Source: Anaerolineae bacterium (GTDB lineage: Bacteria; Chloroflexota; Anaerolineae; JACIWP01). From it: 7,452 nucleotides of DNA. The position numbers were made by a program, and so were the translations under genes. The notes beneath the pieces are model-generated. The model ran no database searches and was not told where the DNA came from. It worked only from the letters and a program-made list of their open reading frames with translations. Shown one piece after another: positions 5,859-7,452 of the stretch; the first letter of the stretch is position 1; each line of letters opens with the position of its first letter. The stretch is from the NCBI GenBank assembly GCA_014360855.1, contig JACIWP010000161.1, forward strand, positions 1 through 7,452, given 5' to 3'.

Positions 5859-7343
5859 TCACTGCCGCCGGCCGTAAATCTCCTGCAGGCTGTACACGGC
5901 GAGGGACCCTTGCTGGAGCGCCCGGATGGCCCCCACCGCGGACATGGCGGCCGAAAGGGTGGTGAGCAAGGGCACCTGGTACTGGGTGGCGGCAGCGCGG
6001 ATGCGCATGCCGTCGCTGTAGGCATGGTGGCCCAACGGGGTATTGATGATCAGGTCCACCTGGCCGGCGGCGATGGCGTCCACCACATGGGGCGAGCCCT
6101 GGCTGACCTTGTTCACCGCTTCCACTTCCAGCCCTACGCGGCGGAGCCATTCGGCGGTACCCGGGGTGGCCATCAGGCGGAACCCGAGCCGGCTGAGATC
6201 CCGGGCGATTTTCAGGATCGCTCCCTTGTCATAATCATTGACGCTGATGAGGGCGGTGCCGCTGGTGGGCAGGGGCATGTTCGCCGCCATCTCGGCTTTG
6301 GCAAAAGCCTCGCCAAAGGTCTCACCAATGCCCATGACCTCGCCCGTACTGCGCATTTCCGGGCCGAGGCGGGCGTCCACGCCGGCGAATTTGTGGAAGG
6401 GCAGGACGCTCTCTTTGACGAAGAACTTTTTCACCTCCGGTTCCTGGGTGAAACCGATCTCGACCAGGGACTGGCCGGCGATAACCCGGGCGGCGATCTT
6501 CGCCAGCGATACCCCGGTCGCCTTGCTGACAAAAGGCACTGTCCGGGAAGCGCGCGGGTTGACCTCCAGCACATAGACGATCTCGTCCTTGATGGCGAAC
6601 TGCACGTTCATCAGGCCGCGCACCTTCAGCGCCAGGCCAAGCTGGTGGGTGTACTCGCGGATGATGTTCAGATGATACAGGCTGACCTTGTAGGGGGGCA
6701 GAACGCAGGCGGAGTCGCCAGAATGCACGCCGGCTTCCTCGATGTGCTGCATGATGCCGCCGATCACCACCCGCTCTCCGTCCGCCACCGCATCCACGTC
6801 AATCTCAAAAGCATCTTCGAGGAAGCGGTCCAGCAGGAGGACACTGCCCTCCGAAGCGCGCATCGCCTCTTCCAGGAAGGCGTCCAGCTCTTCCATGTTA
6901 TATACGATGACCATCCCACGCCCACCCAATACATAGGATGGGCGGAGCAGGAGGGGAAAGCCAATGTGCTGTGCGACCTGGCGGGCTTCCTCGGGCGTGC
7001 AGGCCACGCCGCTTTCGGGCTGGGGGATGTCCAGCTCCTTCAACAGGGCGCTCATGCGGCCGCGGTCTTCCGCCAGGTCAATGGATTTCGGCGAGGTGCC
7101 CCAGATGGGGACGCCGGCGGCCTCCAGCGCCCGCGCCAGCTTCAGCGGCGTTTGTCCCCCGAACTGCAGGACGACGCCGTCCGGCTGTTCCACATCCACG
7201 ATGTTCAGCACATCCTCAAGCGTCAGCGGCTCAAAGTACAGGCGGTCTGCGGTGTCGTAATCGGTGCTGACGGTCTCCGGGTTGCAGTTGACCATGATGG
7301 TCTCATAGCCCAGTTCTTTCAGGGCGAAGCAGGCGTTGACACA
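5859..7343 (-). CDS. carB: Carbamoyl-phosphate synthase large subunit, C-terminal half (5' partial)
   Basis: The frame encodes the second synthetase half and the allosteric domain of CarB, which makes carbamoyl phosphate for pyrimidines and arginine. Numbered from the internal Met at 7293-7295, visible landmarks are VNCNPETVSTDYD (2-14), LQFGGQTP (43-50), the ATP-grasp loop PSYVLGGRGM (119-128), EVNPRASRTVPF (244-255), and the C-terminal MGS-like regulatory domain (about 345-478, including INTPLG at 417-422). The frame does not start at that Met: upstream codons 7296-7343 continue the conserved CVNACFALKELGYETIM. Beyond 7343 similarity stops abruptly because the sequence switches to a reversed piece of the same gene family. 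About half of a normal CarB (roughly 1,070 aa) is missing. This housekeeping gene is convergent with, and functionally unrelated to, the operon. Confidence 0.95.
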   Translation of the reverse strand, partial: CVNACFALKELGYETIMVNCNPETVSTDYDTADRLYFEPLTLEDVLNIVDVEQPDGVVLQFGGQTPLKLARALEAAGVPIWGTSPKSIDLAEDRGRMSALLKELDIPQPESGVACTPEEARQVAQHIGFPLLLRPSYVLGGRGMVIVYNMEELDAFLEEAMRASEGSVLLLDRFLEDAFEIDVDAVADGERVVIGGIMQHIEEAGVHSGDSACVLPPYKVSLYHLNIIREYTHQLGLALKVRGLMNVQFAIKDEIVYVLEVNPRASRTVPFVSKATGVSLAKIAARVIAGQSLVEIGFTQEPEVKKFFVKESVLPFHKFAGVDARLGPEMRSTGEVMGIGETFGEAFAKAEMAANMPLPTSGTALISVNDYDKGAILKIARDLSRLGFRLMATPGTAEWLRRVGLEVEAVNKVSQGSPHVVDAIAAGQVDLIINTPLGHHAYSDGMRIRAAATQYQVPLLTTLSAAMSAVGAIRALQQGSLAVYSLQEIYGRRQ

Positions 7344-7452
7344 ACGACCAGGAACTGCGCCGCGTCGTGGATCACGGCCTGCGCGAAAGCCCGGTCCATC
7401 AGGTGCTGGTCGAGATGTCGCTCCTCGGTTGGAAGGAATACGAGCTAGAGGT
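7343..7452 (+). pseudogene. carB: Inverted fragment of the CarB N-terminal ATP-grasp domain
   Basis: Read on the + strand from AAC at 7343, the last 110 bases have an open frame beginning NDQELRRVVDHGL and ending LLGWKEYELEV. This matches the first synthetase half of CarB; the E. coli region contains AYNREEFEEI and SLIGWKEYEMEV, at roughly residues 190-230. It has no start codon and runs off the window. Its orientation is opposite to the adjoining carB C-terminal half, so the two cannot form one gene here. It is either a chimera at a contig end or a real inverted carB remnant. Confidence 0.85.

Noticed and set aside
4318..6150. Long - strand open frame (610 codons) opposite the 11-heme cytochrome and running into carB
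   Set aside because: It lies antisense to a gene with eleven regular heme motifs, crosses the terminator, and has a low-complexity Arg/Gly/His-rich composition typical of GC-rich shadows.
5832..7448. Long + strand open frame (538 codons) opposite carB
   Set aside because: It is antisense to a clearly conserved CarB frame, shows no recognisable domain, and begins inside the bidirectional terminator.
1..7452. tRNA, rRNA, CRISPR arrays, insertion sequences or phage genes
   Set aside because: No cloverleaf with a CCA end, no evenly spaced repeats, and no transposase-like or phage-like frame was seen. tRNA-Sec was looked for in the gaps and not found.

Overview
The window looks like a metagenomic contig from a GC-rich bacterium. 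It carries a five-gene electron-transfer operon on the + strand (about 128-5778), followed by a convergent, broken carB on the - strand (5859 to the end). The likely host is a Chloroflexota-like, cell-wall-bearing, functionally monoderm lineage. The clues are an LPxTG-type sorting signal on an exported rhodanese, Pro/Thr-rich linkers after export anchors, a lipoprotein multiheme cytochrome and Tat export. This is inference; no marker gene settles the taxonomy.

Layout: 1-268 has no gene. It holds a long imperfect hairpin, a palindrome, a near-perfect extended -10 sigma70-type promoter (TTGACA-N16-TATAAT) and an 18-nt dyad in the leader. Next come a Tat-exported four-cluster [4Fe-4S] protein of the NrfC/DmsB type (269-934), an NrfD/PsrC-type membrane quinol subunit (952-1887), a membrane-anchored 13-heme cytochrome c (1900-3033), and a secreted double-rhodanese protein with an LPTTG anchor (3103-4185). 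A strong 16-bp hairpin (4206-4242) precedes the last operon gene, a lipoprotein 11-heme cytochrome (4333-5778). A perfect bidirectional hairpin (5792-5838) separates the operon from carB.

The most interesting signal is in the last cytochrome. Its reading frame is interrupted by one in-frame TGA (4687-4689) between heme motifs 1 and 2. Immediately downstream is a hairpin with the loop AGGUU. Its guanines sit almost exactly where those of the E. coli fdhF SECIS loop sit relative to UGA. The simplest reading is a selenocysteine-containing, surface-anchored multiheme cytochrome.

Together the genes suggest a respiratory module: NrfD exchanges electrons with quinol/quinone, the Fe-S protein and 13-heme cytochrome carry them outward, and the 11-heme (seleno)cytochrome and wall-anchored rhodanese act at the cell surface, possibly on sulfur compounds. 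No molybdopterin catalytic subunit is present in the window.

At the right end, carB flips orientation at about 7341-7343. The C-terminal half lies on the - strand and a piece of the N-terminal ATP-grasp domain lies on the + strand, joined at 2-3 nt of microhomology. This is probably an assembly or amplification chimera and possibly a real rearrangement.
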